Source of the DNA: Cacajao melanocephalus | Lineage: Eukaryota > Chordata > Mammalia > Primates > Pitheciidae | Assembly: GCA_963573385.1 (NCBI GenBank) | Contig: CAUYLG010018017.1 | Span: forward strand, 1 to 64,000 | Reading direction: 5' to 3' | DNA: 64,000 nucleotides | Part shown: positions 9,190-22,860 of the stretch, piece by piece | How the letters are laid out: every line of letters begins with the position of its first letter | How positions within the stretch are numbered: position 1 is the stretch's first letter | Made by a program: the position numbers and the translations under genes | The notes under the pieces: model-generated | What the model was told of the DNA's origin: nothing | What the model saw: only the letters and a program-made list of their open reading frames with translations | Database searches by the model: none

Positions 9190-11100
9190 GGGCTCCCTCT
9201 CCTGCTCCTCAGATTCCCTCCGGGAGCCATGGAAGGAGGAAAGCTGTGCGGGGGGAGGCGTGGGTGGTGTGTCACTCAGAAGCTGGGGGAGCAGGTAGAT
9301 AATAAGGTTCTTTTTGACTATGGCACTTAAACCCCTGACAATGATTGGGAGAAGGGGCGTCACTGCTGGAGGGTAGAGGGAGGTAGGAAGTCAGGGAACC
9401 CCGAGATGATTCAGAGGTGTGAGTGGTTAGAAAGAACGGCCTCTAATGATGTTACTTATGAATAATACCATTTTGCATTTGTCTGCACTTCTTACAAACG
9501 ATTCTTTCTACATCCATTAAAATTTCTCCTTCGTTGGCAGTTGAATGTCTTTTACTTTCTCAAATGACTTTGCTTCCCTTCCTTCACCATCCCCATAACT
9601 GCCCAGAATTGTCAGATATGCTGAGGTTATCTTTAAATACAAAAAAATGGACTTCATTTCTGCCTCTGAAAAGGAGATTGGTATAAATTACTTGCATGGC
9701 TTAATTTAAAGAAAAGAAAGATATTGCAGTAATATGATTATTATTATTCGTATTGTATTTCCCTAGCTGAATTTCAGGAACCAGGTGCTTGCAGCAGCTG
9801 GGTGAAAGATTAAAAGATGAGTGCACTAGTCGAGGGGATTGGTGGTAATGCATTCATTAATAATGCTTGTTAGATTTCCCACCAGACCCTTGTCAATAAG
9901 GTAAGTTATTGTTTGATAGCTTCAGGATTTAACAAGAAAAAGAGGTGTAGCTATCACACCTTGAGTTTTACAGTGGCATCTTTCTTCTCGCATTTTCACG
10001 TCTACTGATGGGATCGTTGTTATGTTTTGTAGTTCTTTGATTGCAATTCACAAAACAAGTTTTAGAACTTTAGAGAGAGGCCAGGAAAGCTGTGAGTGAT
10101 CTTCCTTAATTAAAAAAAAAATAATAAGAAAGATGGCATAGAGGAGAAAATAGAAAGATAGCATAGGTGAGAAAATACAAAAAAACCGGAGTTTAAGGGA
10201 GAATGGAGGGTAACATGACTAGATGATTCTGGTGATGTGATTAAGTCTAATGAATAAAGTGATTTATCCAACTGTCTGAGCAATTAACAATCAAGATAAG
10301 GTCAAATTTGAGTCCTTGTATGAGACACTTAGCTTTGAATGAGCATAGGGCACTCCAAGTTTCTGTTTTTCTTCATCAGTTGGAGCTGGATCAGAACACA
10401 TTAGTGAGTGGGAAAGGAGTTCTCATGTTGGTCACTCAATCACTTAAATTCTTCAATTTCCTACACATATTTCCTTCTCTCCTGTCTCCCAGTGTTATGA
10501 AGAGAGTGGGATGAGATAAGACATGTCAAAGTATGTCAAAAAATGACAAAGCATTCCATACAGGTAATATCTGCTTACCAAGACATAGCCACTTCCTATG
10601 CTCCAAAGACAAAAAGCTGAAGGACATTCTCTATGCTTAACAGTACTAATATTTTCAGAGGAGAAGGAAAACATGATAATATAATCTTAAAATTGCTCAG
10701 TGACATTTTAAAATATAGCTTTGTCTCATAATTGTAAAGTGCTGAATTAGGCAAAATTAAAAGGAATATAGGAGCAATGTTTTAAGTCCCAAAAGTAAGT
10801 CCTGATTTAAATGGCTCACAGGTATAACTTTTGCCTTAGGATGAGCTATTAATGAACAAAATATTTTAATTCTTATATAGAACACTAGAAAAAGAAATGG
10901 AGAACTCATTCATTCTCAGAATTGATCAAGCTTAAACTTGAAATCTTCATTCATTCCTGTCTTATACGTGAGAATTTGTCATGAAATCCTGATAGCTCTA
11001 CCTTTAAAATACATCCTAGAATCTCACCGCTTCTAACCACCTTCACGGATACCATGTTGAATCAATCGACTATCATCTTTTACCTGCCTTACAGAAATAG
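9190..11100. other. Unique AT-rich sequence
   Basis: No gene or repeat family recognised with confidence. Confidence 0.35.
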
Positions 11101-11104
11101 ATTC

Positions 11105-11240
11105 CAAATTAGTACAGGCTATATTCAGCACAGCATCCAGAGTGATCCTTTAAAGAAGTTACCTTAAATTGAATCCCTCCAGTAACTTCTGATTTCACTT
11201 AGAGTAAAAGCCTAAGTCATCTCAAAAAATATTTAGAATA
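11105..11240 (+). repeat. L2 LINE fragment
   Basis: Matches the L2 segment around 'agagtgatcctttaaa', 'ccctccagtaacttc' and 'agagtaaaagcctaagtc'. Confidence 0.55.
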
Positions 11241-11570
11241 TTTAAATGAATATTTATGAAAATAGAGCTACCCCTGTTATATGCTGCCCTTCGTTGTCCA
11301 AGTTGGCAACATTGATGGTAAATCATGTTAATGCTTGCAGGAGGTCTGAAAGACTACTGAATGACAGCACCTTTTCCTAATATGGGCACATCTACCCACC
11401 TCTTACATTGTGTTTTTGCATTTGTGATTCTCAGACTTAGCTAGCTCATGTTTGAGACTTCAAGGAGGTTATAGAAATTCAAAATGTTTTGCAAGTATGT
11501 GGTTACCTGAATTCATTAAATTAAAGGTTACAAGTGGCTGAAAATTAATTTCTGAAAGAATGTTTTTATT

Positions 11571-12260
11571 AATTTAATGAACACTCATTAAGCATCTATC
11601 AATGCTATAATTTTTTTGCCAGTTACTGTACAAAGTACTACAATAGAATATACAAAATATTCATATATACTTGCTTGGCCTTAGAAAACTTAAAGTTATT
11701 ATGTATGTGTTTATGAGTGCTTACATGTTTAAATTTATTCATTCATGCCATTTATTAAATATTTATGAAACAATCATGTACCAAGAATGGCTAGGTGTTT
11801 GGGATGCAATGATGGATGAAATACAATTCATCTCCTGTCCTTGTGAGGCTTAAAGTAAGGAACACATGAATAAATTAACTAATGTTTCACAATTTGTGGG
11901 AAATACAGTGAATAACAAGGTATAGTTATAAAGAATAGCAGGACAGGAGGGGGCATGGTATCTTGTTTTGATTAGACAGTAAAAATAATTCTAAGAAATA
12001 TTAAATCAACACCTAAAAAAGTGTATTATGCAAAAAATGTGGTGTGAGTTTATGTTTCTATTTATGTGAGTTAAGAGATGTGATCGACAAACGGTCGCTG
12101 ATCAGAATGGGAAGAAAATTATGGGGGTTTGCAGGCAGAGGGAACAGTATGTGGAAGCTCTGAGGCAGGACAACATTTGCTGTGCTTTAGAAATTGAAAA
12201 TACATCAGGGTAGATGATGTAGAGCTTGACAAATCTTAACCATATCTCAACTTGTTCAAC
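11571..12260 (-). repeat. L2 LINE, reverse orientation, interrupted
   Basis: Reverse-orientation L2 features in order: a 'cattaagcatctatcaatgc' start, a 'gtttgggatgcaatgatgg' segment, then 'gcaggcagagggaacagtatg' and 'agctctgaggcaggac' near 12135-12170. Strongly degraded. Confidence 0.5.
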
Positions 12261-12269
12261 TCCCAAATG

Positions 12270-12930
12270 AAGGTAATTTTATCTAATTTATTTACTAAAT
12301 TTAACCTGCCTGCTTTCTAAATGTTAATGAGGCAGTCATATATGTCATTAAGAAAGAAAATGAAAACTGGGCAGAAAAAAGGAAATGACAAATACTCCCA
12401 TCATATTGACTAAAGTAATATCTGTGGTTTGCCAGAAAATATTTAGTTATATAATTATCTGACATAAGAAATTTAGTCTGTTCATAGAATTTTGTTCCTG
12501 CTGCTGTTAGTAAATGCTAGTACTATTATACACACCCTTATATACATGGTCCCTAAAAACTCAGTATCTTCAAAAAGAATTTTATAGCAAAAACAGGAAC
12601 TTTTTTTTATATTATGCACTCATATAAAGCTTCAATTTAAGATTTAAACATAACATGTAAATTTAACGCAATTAAGTTGTTATTTATGAATCTGTATTTA
12701 TTATCTCTATTCTTCAGGCAGAACAGACCTAGAAATATAACCCTGTGAATATTTAATTGTGTCATGATACTTGGTAAAAAAATACACTGAGAAAAATATT
12801 TAGCCCTTCAGTGCTTTGGAACTACAATTCCCTTAATCAGTGTTTTCCAAAATGAAGTCCTCTGTCCAACCAGACTCTTGGCACATGTACGCAAACACAG
12901 AGATATTCACCTTCACTCTGTGCACAAAAA
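12270..12930. other. AT-rich unique sequence
   Basis: Nothing recognised. Confidence 0.3.
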
Positions 12931-12933
12931 ATG

Positions 12934-12935
<2 letters not shown>

Positions 12936-12978
<43 letters not shown>
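12936..12978 (+). repeat. (GT)n microsatellite, about 21 units
   Basis: Uninterrupted GT dinucleotide run. Likely polymorphic. Confidence 0.97.
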
Positions 12979-12980
<2 letters not shown>

Positions 12981-13109
12981 AGTAACTGTCTCATCACAAG
13001 AGGCAAAGGACTTCCCTTATATACCAGGTGAAGACACAGAGCACTCATCCAAGGGTGTAGCAGAGTGTCCACTGGATTTCAGTCCTAACAGATTGCATTT
13101 GGAAACTGA

Positions 13110-13560
13110 ATCTGGCTCTTTCTCGGGTCGAGGTCTTAGACAAGCTACGGAACCTTGGAACCTCCTTTCCTTCTCTGGAAATGCGAAAATCTAAAAGGTA
13201 ATGTAAAAAATACCTAGTTCTCTTTGTTATACATAAAGACGCTTTGGAAATCAAAAATGCTATAAGGTCTCAGCAAATCGTGGTCCTTTTTTTCTTCACA
13301 TTTCCTCACAGTATAACTCTTGTTCCAGTACAATGAGATGTGTAGGCAAGAATTTGAATAATGATGTTGGATTATTAGGGAGGGTCATACATACTAAAAG
13401 AAAATTCCTTTCTAAATTTCGTTTTTACATTGATAAGAAATTTCTTGTTTCTCTAAAATGTGAATAATAGTACGCATATAGAGGTTGCTGTTAAGATAAA
13501 TAATAACAGATGTGAAGCAATTGCACAGTCTTTGAAATGTGGCAGGTACAGGGTAGTTGG
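13110..13560 (+). repeat. MIR relic in two pieces, followed by a GAT-rich run
   Basis: About 13110-13200 resembles the MIR 'gacaagttacttaacctct...aaaatg' core. About 13440-13560 resembles the MIR 3' part ('aagataaataataacag...ggcaggtac'). A short (GAT)n run follows at 13562-13598. Confidence 0.4.
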
Positions 13561-13599
13561 TGATGATGATGATGAAGATGGCAATGATGATTAGTTTAT

Positions 13600-14485
13600 T
13601 TTAATTCCCAGTTATTTACATCCCACATTAGCATGACCGAGACACTAGACATATAGCCTGGGACATAAAGTCTACTTTTCAGGATACTTGGAAATTTGAA
13701 AACTACCTTCTAGTCTATTAGAGCTCATCTATTTGTAAATGTATTTAAATTATAAGACCAGATCTTATGGTAATTCTTCTTCAATACTTTTGGCAAAGAC
13801 AGTAGAATTTTCACTTACAATAAAAAATAGATGAAATATAATGGCAGCAGCCTTCTGAACTGCATGTAAATGACCAAATAGGGTATACAGAAGTTTTTGT
13901 ACTTAACAGAACCTCAGAATCATTGCTTAATAGAATTCCTGGGAATGTTTCACTATATATATGAGACAATTATGCCCTTAATGGTTTAGATATAGCTGTT
14001 GCAACTATTTACAATACATTTAGTCTTCAGGAATCTGAGCCACCTGAAATCTAACATTATGTTTAACACACTATGACTCTAGTAATTTGGGACATTTATT
14101 TTGTTTTTCAGTGTTACATTTCCTAGAAGCAGTTCATTGAGCTAAAGCCAGTAATTATTTTAAATTATGTTGTAAGCAACGCAAGCCAGAATTTTGAAAA
14201 TTGATGAAGTGAGAGCTTCTTTACATTAGTAAATATTTGCTTTTTATACCTCTATAAGATTTAGTAAGGATGTTGAGCTGGGCTAGACACACAGATCTAT
14301 CAGAAACGTTGATGTATAGACCAAGAGCCCATGTGATAGTTAAAGTGGTAAATCATTCAGTTCTCTCTCTTAGCATTTTTATCTGCATAATGGGAAGAAA
14401 ATTCTAGTTCCATAAGTTAATAGTGACACCTAAATTAGTTAAATTTGCAAAGTGCAGAGCTTGGTACATGGTGAGCATTTAACAC
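13600..14485. other. AT-rich unique sequence
   Basis: Nothing recognised. Confidence 0.3.
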
Positions 14486-14489
14486 ATTC

Positions 14490-14735
14490 TGTAGCACATA
14501 AGTAAAAGCATGATCTCTGAAGCCAATCTGCATGGATTTAACACTTGGTTATTTTGCTTACTGGTTGTGTATTGACTAATTATTTAAGCTTTCTGTATCT
14601 TAGTTTGTTTATAAATAGAAAAATTAATGACAACTACTTCATAAAGCCATTATTAGCATTAGCTGTTAACTCCTGCTAAGCCATTAGAACAGTGCCTTGC
14701 TGGAAGTAATCATACAATGTTAGTAATTAGCATAT
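14490..14735 (+). repeat. MIR SINE
   Basis: Near full-length sense MIR: 'ctctgaagccaatctgcatgg', 'ttaagctttctgtatcttag', 'agaacagtgccttgctgg'. Confidence 0.7.
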
Positions 14736-14924
14736 AATAATTTAGTAAGTCTTTTAGATCCAGTCATCATTCAACTTAAATGAGTCCTATAATCAAATTG
14801 AACTTGATAATTCAAGTCACAGGAACTGGGAAACAGTGGGCCTTCTAAACCTTACATTGGAATGAATATCCTCAGAATACTCAGAAAGAGAGGAAGTTCT
14901 CACTAATCTCTAATACCCTTTTTT

Positions 14925-15420
14925 TCCCTGCTGTGGTACTCTCATTTCCACAATGCCCATAAGATAAAGTTCAACCACTGAAGCTTATGGCACCTGGGTT
15001 TGCTGATTGGTTCCAACCTCTTTTTCTAATCTCTTCATAACCCGCTTGACTTTCCCTAATATGTATTTTTATCATGACTTTTTATCTTTTTGAAAGATAA
15101 TTAATATTAATCTCCTTTTTTACCTCTAATGAATACATGTTTATCCTTCAAGATTAGCTCCATTGAAACACTGCCCAACTCCCTTGAAGGACTGGCCCCC
15201 ATTTCTTTGAACTACCATAAAACTTTGCTAAAAAGACTAGCATAAGATGTATCTTATTATATGGTAATTATTCATTAGGTTCCTGCCTCATCAGGTTGCC
15301 TTATATAATGCATAAACTTCTTAGGCAGGCATTATATTTTATGCATTCTCTATATTTGCTATTGTAGCACACATGCAGTGGTTACCAAACACAATTTTAA
15401 TGAGTAAATTAATGTGCTCT
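14925..15420 (+). repeat. L2 LINE relic
   Basis: Sense L2 order: 'aagataaagttcaaccac', 'agattagctccattg', 'acactgcccaactccc', then a 'taggcaggcattat' segment near the 3' end. Confidence 0.5.
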
Positions 15421-15484
15421 AGCAATCAATCCAGATTTTCACAAGCTAGATTCCAAAGTAGCATAAACTAGTTCAGATACATAG

Positions 15485-15650
15485 GCTTTCTAGTGTAAAG
15501 ATTCTAAACTTTGGCTACATATTAGAATCACGTGGGAGATCTTTTAAAACCACTGACTTATTTGATATCAGGTGAGGACTCAGGTAATATTTAAAGAGTT
15601 CCACAGATGATGCCAATGTACTGTCAAAATTCAGAACCACTCTTCAGCCT
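15485..15650 (+). mobile_element. MER5A (hAT-Charlie non-autonomous DNA transposon)
   Basis: Nearly complete: 'agattctaaactttgg' start, 'attagaatcacgtgggag' and a terminal 'cagaaccact', with 'agttccacagatgatgcc' internally, as in MER5A. Confidence 0.7.
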
Positions 15651-15959
15651 TTTTTACACCCTTTGTGTTTGTTTTAAATTAATTTTGCATAAATGAAATA
15701 CATGAGTGTAGGTACCATTTAATCAAGTAAAGCAGTTTTTCAACAAAAGAATAAATTAGTTTCTACATGATTAATGCTCTGTTTGCCCCTTCTGAGAATG
15801 AGAATTTTTTTTTTACAGTGGATACCCCCATTTCACATTTGTAAAAATTTTAAGGCATACTTTATGGCATAAATAGACATGTTTCTTAAATATTCTTCAT
15901 ATCAGCCATGGTAAATAAATGATGAGACCCAATGAGGTGAAGTTGTTAGCACTTACTAT

Positions 15960-16250
15960 ATGTTTTTTAAGAGGCAGTTTCTCGTTCTGTTGCCCAGGCT
16001 GTGCAGTGGCACAATCATAGCTCACTGTAACCTCAAACTCCTGGGATTAAGAAATTCTCCTGTCTCAGCCTCCCAAGTAGCTAGGACTACATATGTGAAT
16101 CACCACACCTGGCTAATTTTATTTACTTTTTGGAGAGTTGGTGTCTCGCTATATTTCCCAGGCTGTTCTTGAGCTCTTGGTCTCAAGTGATTCTCCTACG
16201 TCAGCCTCCAAAAATGCTGAGATTACACGTGTGAGGCACCACACCCTGCC
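15960..16250 (-). mobile_element. Alu (J-type), antisense
   Basis: Reverse complement of a full Alu: T-rich start, 'ctgttgcccaggctg', 'ctcactgtaacctcaaac', through to 'ggcaccacaccctgcc'. Many substitutions support an old AluJ. Confidence 0.9.
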
Positions 16251-16259
16251 TACCATACA

Positions 16260-19010
16260 ATTTTAAAATAACAACTCCAATATGTAAAATCATATCCTAT
16301 AACCCCAAACTTGTGCTATTTCCAGTTATCTTATGCTGCATCCTAACCCTGTAAACACACTTCCCTGTTGATAAACTGTTTAAATTTTGAATACTGACTT
16401 AATTCACATATACTAGAATAAAATATTTTTGTTATAAAATCTCAAGTAGACATTACTGCATTTCTAGAAAACATTTAAAAAGCAAAGTCATATTAGCAAT
16501 TCACTATATAAAAATATATTAGGAATTATAGTGTTCAAAATATTATAAGATCATTTGTTCAATATTTTATGTAAAAACAAAAGAAACAGAATGACAAATA
16601 TTTAATTTTATTGTCCAGTAAATTCAAAATTAAGCAAATATTTATTTTTTGGATTTTATTTTCAACTGTTTATGTACGTACTTCTGTGCATCCATGTACT
16701 TCTTAAACAAATATTAACAGAGCAGTTGTTATATGCTACACCCTCTACTATGTATAGAGGTTACAAAAAGCAATAACCTTAAGGTCCTGAAAGTCTAGTT
16801 AAATATGTTCTACATAAATCTTAGTTTTGTTTTACTTAAAATTGTTTTCCAAATTATTTCCTATATTTGTAAATACAGTGGCTAATGGTTATTTTCAATT
16901 ACAATTTTTTCTAGTTATTTTCAACTACAAATGTTTCTATTTTATTTGTGCATAATTATATAAGGATATCCTCAAGCAAGTGTTAAAATTTTAAAAATAG
17001 GTATTTTTGAGTTTACCTTGAACTACCTAGAATATTTAAGCAATCTATATTCCTATTATTGCTCTCACTTCAATTTTTAATGAAATGTATTATTTTCCCC
17101 ACTTCTTAGTAATATTTTGAGTGTAGAAAATGCAAGAGAGTTTTCTGCCATCTCCTTTCTTTTCACATGTCACACTGTCACTCAAAACAATGAAGAACAA
17201 TGGCAGAAAAAGAATAAAGAGGAGAAAAAAATTTAAACTGAGACATTGAAGGAAGGGAGGGAGGGAGGAAGGAAAGAAAAAGGAAAAAAAGAGTGTGAGA
17301 ATAAAGTGTGGAAAGAAGACAGGGAGGAAGACAAGAAAGAAGAAAAAGAGAAAGCAAATGCCACAGAAAATTATGCATGTATTTCAAAACCCAAGGACTG
17401 CTTAATCTAATAAACCTCCTAATTTATTTAAAAAAAAAAAAGTTATCTTCAAGTGAGGGTTAAAATCTGTGTCAGAATTCCAAATTTAAGACTCAGAGTC
17501 TCAGCTCAAGACCTCTCTTCTGATCTCTGGATGCTCCATGGACTCATGTCTGGTTTCCATGGTGACTATTTTCATGAGTTTTAAATGATAAGAAAAATTG
17601 ATTTTCTATCATTACTTCCTTTCAGAATCTTAGATTTAAAATCTATCCTTCATTCCTGAAGCAATCCAAGGAAAATTGTCTTTAACTTAAATGCCTTTAA
17701 GTTAGGTATAAATAAGCTATCGATACCGCATTAGAAGGAAAAGAAAGAAACAAGAGGTAGTGAGCACCATAAATTAAATATTTAGAGATATATAAATAGA
17801 TAGAATAAAATAGCCTTGCACTTACTCCTCTAATTAAATGATTATAAACTTGGATTTCCTTCCTCTTCTTGAGAGCTAGAGAGAAAACAGAAATGTATTT
17901 GGAGCATGAGTTTTGCTACTGGGGGATAAGTAAATAACCAATAACTGCTTTTGAGTTTTATATGACACATAGTCTAAATATAACTCTCCTGCACTAAATA
18001 ATCTGAAAAACACAATTCAGAAGGTTCCCTAGAAACCTTGGCCTATTCAACTGGAAACATGTACTATCTAAATTTGAGCTTTCAATTCAATTTTGTCAGA
18101 TCTATAATTATTAGTTCAAAAATTTAACTGAATTCTTTTTCTATTTGATCATTATGTATCTTGTATTACAGTTGATTTCCAATTAGGAAAAGTAAATAAT
18201 ACATTAAATGAATGTGTATGTAAGTAAACAGTAGTGGTTTCCTGATATAAGCTTAAAAATCTCCACCTTACTCATATATCTTGACAAATTCCCTGCCTTA
18301 AAATATGTATCCGTTGATTTTGTCCTAAAGTTCAACAAATTTTACAATCACACAATTTTACACTATATAGTCATTTACTATTTATTTTAATGATTTCATG
18401 TCATTTCTATGAACATATGGCCAATTCTATCTCTATGAATGTTTTTTTTTCTATCATGTCACCATCTCTGCTTAGAACACCTCTGCCATATTTTAGCCCC
18501 CTACTAATTCTTTACTGAATGAATACATGAATTGACATCTTAAAGTTGCCTTTCAAGTATTTCAATAACCCATAAATTCATGAGAAAAAACTGAAATGAA
18601 TACCTATTAAGATTTATAGTTAAAAAATTAACAGATTACATGTATACATACATATTTAGACATACATAAGTATATGTAAGTATTATATATATACATAGAT
18701 ATAAGAATGTAACCCAGACTACAGTACTTGATAAAAGGATTGAATACTTCTTAAGAATTCTGATTGCTATAGATTAAATCATGTCCTTTATTGTTAGATG
18801 CTATTTAAAGATAAAATTATAGAATCTTCAGGCTATGATACATCTTTAAAGTAGGGTTTCCAGACGAAATACAGGAAGCTGTTAAATTTGAATTTCAGAT
18901 TAATGAATGTTTTAATGTATACATTTATAATAAAAATTGCATAATTCTGTGCCCCAAAGATTTCATGGGACGTTTTTACACTAAAAATAAGAGTGTTTTT
19001 CTGAAATTCG
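16260..19010. other. AT-rich intergenic or intronic sequence
   Basis: No gene recognised. It includes a purine-rich GGAA/GAAA low-complexity tract at about 17241-17356 and an ATA/CATA-rich patch at about 18635-18705. Confidence 0.45.
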
Positions 19011-19014
19011 AATT

Positions 19015-19130
19015 TAACTGTGAGTCTTTGCAGGGAAAACAGTGATGATATGATCTGACCAGTGCCAAGATAATGTCCATGCTGCTACATGAGAGCAGAT
19101 TACAAGCACTTTGGAAGGATTCACAAAACA
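19015..19130 (-). repeat. L2 LINE fragment
   Basis: Resembles reverse-orientation L2 ('gatgatatgatctgacc...tgctgctacatg'). Confidence 0.35.
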
Positions 19131-19134
19131 CAAA

Positions 19135-21145
19135 TTTAAGATCCTGAGGCTCAATGTTAGAAAGCCACAGTACAGTATGCAGTTACGTACACTAAAAGTC
19201 GAAAACATACAACTGACAAACAAGAGTGGGATTATAGTGGAGGGTAATGGCAAAATTCTTTCAGGTGTTTTGAAAAAGCCCTTTCTCCTCCTTAAGCTGA
19301 ATTGTGAAATCAAAGAGCCTCCATTCTGTGGTAATTAATTACAGTAATATCAAAGAAGCATCAACAAAAAGCAACACTCAGACTAATACAACATAGCCAT
19401 TGATGAATGTTTTAAAATGCATGAAAGCAACAGTAGATGAAGCCTCCGGCAGTGTCTATGAAATTTTGAAAGTAATTTTGATCAAAGTTACGGTAATAAT
19501 ATTTGAGCAGCTAGGAACAGCAACTCAGCCTTACCTATCTCAGTATTTCTAACACTTGGGAAAATGCCTGATACTGAGTTAGCATGTAAAAAAATATTTT
19601 TAGAATAAATGAATGAATACTTTCTCATTTCCTTAGTATTCTGCTTATCCTTTCTGCTTTAACTTCACTTTGTCTAATGGTTGGTCTACTTCCTTCTTTA
19701 TGGTAATTGGGATTATCTCAATTAAGAGACAAAAGTACAGGGACTATGGAAAATAACCAAGTTGTAGAGCTTCCTTCAAGGAAGAAATGGCAGCCAGAAT
19801 CTTTGCTCACAGTATGCAAAAAAGGGTAGCAAAGTTATACTGGGTTCAAATGAGTATCACCTTCTTTGAGAAGCAGCCTGGTACATACCCAACAATGGCA
19901 TTGAGGTGGCCGATGATCCTTGAAGTCAGATAGATGGAGGCATTCTAGTTCTGCCTGACCTGCCAGGACCCCAAAGAGTAGCAAACACCTGTTTTCCCCT
20001 AATGGAAATGATCAAGCTCAGGTTATGACATTTTCATTAGGAGAGAGGTATACAAAGTTCATAATAACATTCAACCCTAACAAGAAATGGCAGTGTGGAT
20101 AGTATATGGTTAGTGTGACATAAAGGTGTAGGAAAATAATGTTATCTTGAGAACGAGATTCATCAGATACCAGGAAATATTTATTTCAGGATGACTAATG
20201 GTCCTAAATCTCCCACCTCAAAAGATAAAAAAAAGAAAAAAGGAAAAAAAGAAAAACAAAAGAAAAAAAATGCTTAAGGTTCACCCCTATAAAAATTCAA
20301 AAGAAAATTAAAAATTATCTTTTAAAAAGTGCCAAAAAGTCCTACCATGTTTTGATTTATCTTGATGATAGATGCTTCAATATTTATTTCAAATAGTAAG
20401 TATAAAACATTTTTTTTAAATAGTGGATGTTTTCATTCTGCAATGCTTATGATCAGTTTGCCATTTAAGTAGCCCAAGAGTGGGTCTAAGATGCCAAAAC
20501 TTACTCTAGCAAGACCTTTCCTACTGCAGAACCCACACTAAAATTGTGACACCTCCATTGGTAACATATGATTCTGAGACAGATAATTCCATTCAAGAGT
20601 CAACAGAGGCAGTCACATAGGATATACCTGTGTGCTGAATGTGGATGCTTTGTCACTATGTCCTTAATGCATAAATTGTTTACTTATTGTGAATATCTTA
20701 TAAATGCGCATAACATTTAAAACATATAATACATTAATAGGTAAAAGTAAGTATAAGTAAGTATACCTCCTGTTTTTCCCTGTCTTTTCAGATGTATCTG
20801 AAATGTGTATGTGTTATTTTTATACAAATTGAGTATAGTACGTGAAGCACATTGTTCTGCACCTTATTTTTTAATTTTTTAGTACAACTATAGTGGTTTC
20901 ATTCAGTACAACTACAGTGGTTTCATGAATGTACAGCATTTCTTTGAAGTGATATACTGTAATGTTTACCAGTGTCTATAAATTATTGCAGATAAGCTAA
21001 CACATAATAATACACCTATTGTCATTAAATATATCATTTTACACAACTTTAAGTATGTTCTAGAATATGTCCAAATGGTATTTTCAGTTATTTTGAAAGG
21101 TATTTTCAAAATTTCTTTCTTAGTAGTTTTAGTTTACACATCAGC
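19135..21145. other. AT-rich sequence with local tandem duplications
   Basis: No gene recognised. It contains an A-rich low-complexity tract (about 20220-20272) and a 24 bp tandem duplication at 20881-20928. A possible L2 tail lies at about 19560-19615. Confidence 0.4.
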
Positions 21146-21149
21146 AGTT

Positions 21150-22210
21150 TTTTAGTTGACACATCAGCAGTTCAAAAACACATTACATGTTTTTGAAATG
21201 CTTTTAATTTTATCTCCTCCTTTTCCTAATAACTACATATCCATCTTTCAAGATCAGCTTACTTCCTCATACATCCACCAATGCAGCATGTCATCACACA
21301 TGTGATCTTGGCACACATGGCATAAGAAAGAGTATATATCAACAGGATTTTACTTTGCAATTCTTTTTTATGAATATGTCAAAATACTATTTCATATGCT
21401 TAAAAGCCAGCTATAATTTTTCTGTCAAGCATTCCTACCCTTTGCTACTTTTCATCCCATTTTCCTTATTGATTTACAATAATTCTTTTCTTAACAAGGA
21501 AAGTAGCTTCTTGTGATTCAAGTTGAAATTATTTTTCTGGTTTCCCATTTATCTCTTGACTTTATCTTGTTGATTAAATGAGTTGTTTTTTAATTAGGGA
21601 ATAAAACTTATCAACTTTTTCTAATATGACTTCTGAGTTTCATTCATATTTAGAAAGATTTCAAATAATCAAGTGGTTTATTTTCTCCTAGGACTTTTTT
21701 AGTTTGTATTCCATTTCTATTTCCATTTCAATCTGTGAGTTATCAGAATTTATTTTGCTCTAAAGTATGAGGTATAGATCTGTTTTTTATTTATTTCAGA
21801 ATTCTATTTGTACCAACCATATAATTAAAGAATCTATTTTGTCTCTACTAATTTGAAGGCTATATTTATTGTATATAAATAGCCAATTATATTTGGATCT
21901 ATTTTTATATCAGTAGGTCTCAAATAAGGGAAACTTATCCCCTTGGGGGACATTTGGCAATGTCTGGAGATGTTTTTGATGGTTGCGACTTGGGAGTGAT
22001 ACTGGCATTTTTGGGTAAAGGTCATGGATGTGGTTAAACATCCTATAATGTACCAGACATCATCCAACAAAAAAGAATTATCCATCACAATAGTGCTGAG
22101 ACTTTACTGAAGTTCTAGTTTCTCAATGCTGTTTAGACTTTATATTCTGGCCCATTGATCTGTTTGTTCATATCATACAATATTAACTATTGTAGTTTTC
22201 TGATATAATA
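21150..22210 (-). mobile_element. Antisense L1M/HAL1-type LINE, left part
   Basis: Resembles the reverse complement of old L1 ORF2 ('gtatgaggtatagatctg', 'attctggcccattgatctg'). Interrupted by the MER20 at 21913-22115. Probably continues beyond the LTR-like insert at 22217-22896. Confidence 0.5.
21913..22115 (+). mobile_element. MER20 (hAT-Charlie)
   Basis: Close match to MER20: 'gggggacatttggcaatgtc', 'tggagatgtttttgatgg', 'taaacatcctataatg', 'aaagaattatccatc'. Confidence 0.85.
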
Positions 22211-22513
22211 TCTTTAATGGTTAACACTGTGTGTCAACTTCATCAGGCTGAAGGATACAAAGTATTGATACTGAGTGTGTTTGTGAGGGTGTTGCCAAAG
22301 GAGATTGACATTTGAGTCAATGGGCTGGGAAAGGTAGGCTCACCCTTAATCTGGGTGGGCACCATCTTATCAGCTGCCAGCAGGGCTAGAATATAAGCAG
22401 GCAGACAAATGTGAAAAGAGAGACTGGCCTAGCCTCCTGGCCTACGTCTTCCTCCTGTGCTGGATGCTTCCTGCCCTTGAACATCAGACCTCGTTCTTCA
22501 GTTTTGGAACTTA

Positions 22514-22684
22514 GAATAGGTTTGGGAGGGATAATATGGGGAGAAATGCCAGATATAGGTGACGGGGGGTATGGAGGCAGCAAGCCACATTGCCACGTAT
22601 GTACCTATGCAACAGTCCTGCATGTTCTGCACATGTACCCCAGAACCTAAAGTGAAATATATATTTAAAAATTAAAAAATAAAA
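22514..22684 (+). mobile_element. 5'-truncated L1P 3' end, sense
   Basis: Sense L1 3' UTR: 'tttgggagggataatatgg', 'ctgcatgttctgcacatg', 'taccccagaacctaaag', ending in an A/T-rich tail. It splits the LTR-like repeat. Only a very short possible target-site repeat ('agaat') is visible. Confidence 0.75.
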
Positions 22685-22749
22685 AGAATGTCTCTCCTTG
22701 CTCCTCAGGCTGCAGATGGCTTATCGTGGGACTCTGTGATCATGTGAGT

Positions 22750-22860
22750 TAATAACACTTAATAACACTTAATAAACACTTAATAAACTCCTTAATATAT
22801 GTAATATATATATTATATGTAATATATATATATTACATATAATGTATATATATGTCTATT
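22750..22860 (+). repeat. AACACTTAAT-type short tandem repeat and TA-rich microsatellite
   Basis: Three to four imperfect copies of a decamer (ACACTTAATA) at 22753-22790, followed by (TA)n-rich, self-complementary sequence to 22860. Confidence 0.8.

Noticed and set aside
14490..14735. tRNA gene
   Set aside because: A tRNA-like look is expected for MIR, which derives from a tRNA; no intact cloverleaf is present.
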